A stretch of 14,187 nucleotides of DNA. It comes from Halobacteriales archaeon QH_8_67_36. GTDB taxonomy: Archaea; Halobacteriota; Halobacteria; Halobacteriales; Haloarculaceae. Where the stretch lies: contig PXQZ01000072.1 in NCBI GenBank assembly GCA_003021755.1, forward strand, positions 1-14,187, given 5' to 3'. The position numbers and the translations under genes are program-made. Each line of letters starts with the position of its first letter. Position 1 is the stretch's first letter. The notes below the pieces were generated by a model. The model searched no databases and was not told the DNA's origin. It saw nothing but the letters and a program-made list of their open reading frames with translations. Shown piece by piece: positions 13,729-14,187 of the stretch.

Positions 13729-14019
13729 TCAACCGATGATCGTGGGGTCGGCGGCAAACGGACCGGGGCCCTCGATTCGGAACTCCCGGGAGTCCGTGCA
13801 GTCCTCGTTCGCCGCGGCGAGATCGCCCACGAGCCAGTTGAACGCCCGGCGGAAATCGGCGTATGGAGTCTCCTCGAACCGGTCGAGAACGGCCTCCGCA
13901 GTGAGGTCCCCGTCGTACTGCTCGGCGAACGCGGCGACGTTCTCGGCGGCCGTCCGTGCGGTGTCGGCGTCGGTTTCCTCGCCGAAGGCCTCGGCGAGTT
14001 CGTCGGTGAGGTCGGGCAT
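13729..14019 (-). CDS. small acidic haloarchaeal protein of unknown function
   Basis: A 96-residue acidic, helix-rich protein starting MPDLTDELAEAFGEETDADT, without signal peptide or membrane segment. The middle FAEQYDGDLTAEAVLDRFEE and FRRAFNWLVGDLAAANEDCT look like two helical hairpins, and the end is a short strand segment (FRIEGPGPFA). I do not recognise a named domain. The frame stays open upstream to 14091, but that extension is basic and unlike a haloarchaeal protein. A TATA-like CATAGG at 14045-14050 sits about 28 bases before the ATG at 14019, which supports this start. It is the first gene of an operon with the GIY-YIG protein. A helper role for that protein is possible but unproven. 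Confidence 0.75.
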   Translation of the reverse strand: MPDLTDELAEAFGEETDADTARTAAENVAAFAEQYDGDLTAEAVLDRFEETPYADFRRAFNWLVGDLAAANEDCTDSREFRIEGPGPFAADPTIIG

Positions 14020-14044
14020 ACATGAGTCCACAGGTCGGAGGCAC

Positions 14045-14050
14045 CTATGC
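14045..14050 (-). promoter_or_regulatory. TATA-like element of the small-protein/GIY-YIG operon
   Basis: On the minus strand CATAGG is centred about 28 bases before the ATG at 14019, within the usual range for a leaderless haloarchaeal start. Confidence 0.3.
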
Positions 14051-14187
14051 GTTCTGGAACCGATGGGCAGCCACCGCCGGCTATGTCGCAATGGTCGCGT
14101 CCGAGGCGTTGTGTATAATCGGTCGGGTCGGCTGGTCGTGTTTAGTTTAGCAGCAATAGATCCGGAGAGCCAGAAAGCCCCCGCGTT

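Noticed and set aside
1..14187. tRNA, rRNA, complete insertion sequence, toxin-antitoxin or defence system
   Set aside because: No cloverleaf, rRNA core sequence, transposase domain, terminal inverted repeat pair or known defence domain could be recognised by reading.
14092..14187. Right-edge sequence with TTTAGTTTAG and a GC-rich end
   Set aside because: It may be the promoter of a gene beyond the window (box at about 14139-14148), but no coding start is visible, so it is not called.

Overview
The window looks like chromosomal DNA of a halophilic archaeon of class Halobacteria, most like Haloarcula and relatives. The reasons are very GC-rich third codon positions, acidic proteins, and archaeal TATA boxes 25-35 bases upstream of start codons with little or no leader. 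Marker proteins agree: a plant-type 2Fe-2S ferredoxin with the haloarchaeal N-terminal insertion, PyrE, TiaS and twin-arginine lipoproteins. The family calls come from reading the proteins and from memory; no search was run.

Bases 1-5335 are housekeeping. On the minus strand lie the 5' part of tiaS (tRNA-Ile2 modification), a glutaredoxin, the orotate phosphoribosyltransferase pyrE, a coiled-coil protein and hisI. On the plus strand lie a conserved HTH regulator and a phosphoglucosamine/phosphomannomutase-type enzyme. hisI and the coiled-coil gene overlap by one base (TGATG).

Bases 5379-9920 hold a prepilin peptidase carrying a tandem-repeat insert, an intergenic stretch with what looks like a frameshifted small membrane-protein gene, the ferredoxin, a PiT-type phosphate transporter, a possible 37-residue protein and hisA. 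A 12-helix MFS transporter starts on the base after the hisA stop codon and runs to 11150, so the two are probably co-transcribed.

Bases 11151-13290 differ from the rest. Base composition is more AT-rich and codon use is less GC-biased. The stretch carries two divergent Tat-type lipoprotein genes around a shared promoter region with a perfect palindrome, plus fragments of apparently decayed coding sequence. It looks like an accessory island inserted among core genes. From 13291 the sequence returns to GC-rich haloarchaeal coding: a free-standing GIY-YIG/DUF123-type protein and an upstream small acidic protein, apparently one operon.

No tRNA, rRNA, CRISPR array or intact insertion sequence was seen. 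I found no clear new multi-gene system. The most unusual items are the divergent lipoprotein island, the two broken small genes (6831-7146 and 13076-13282), and the 51-base repeats inside the prepilin peptidase.
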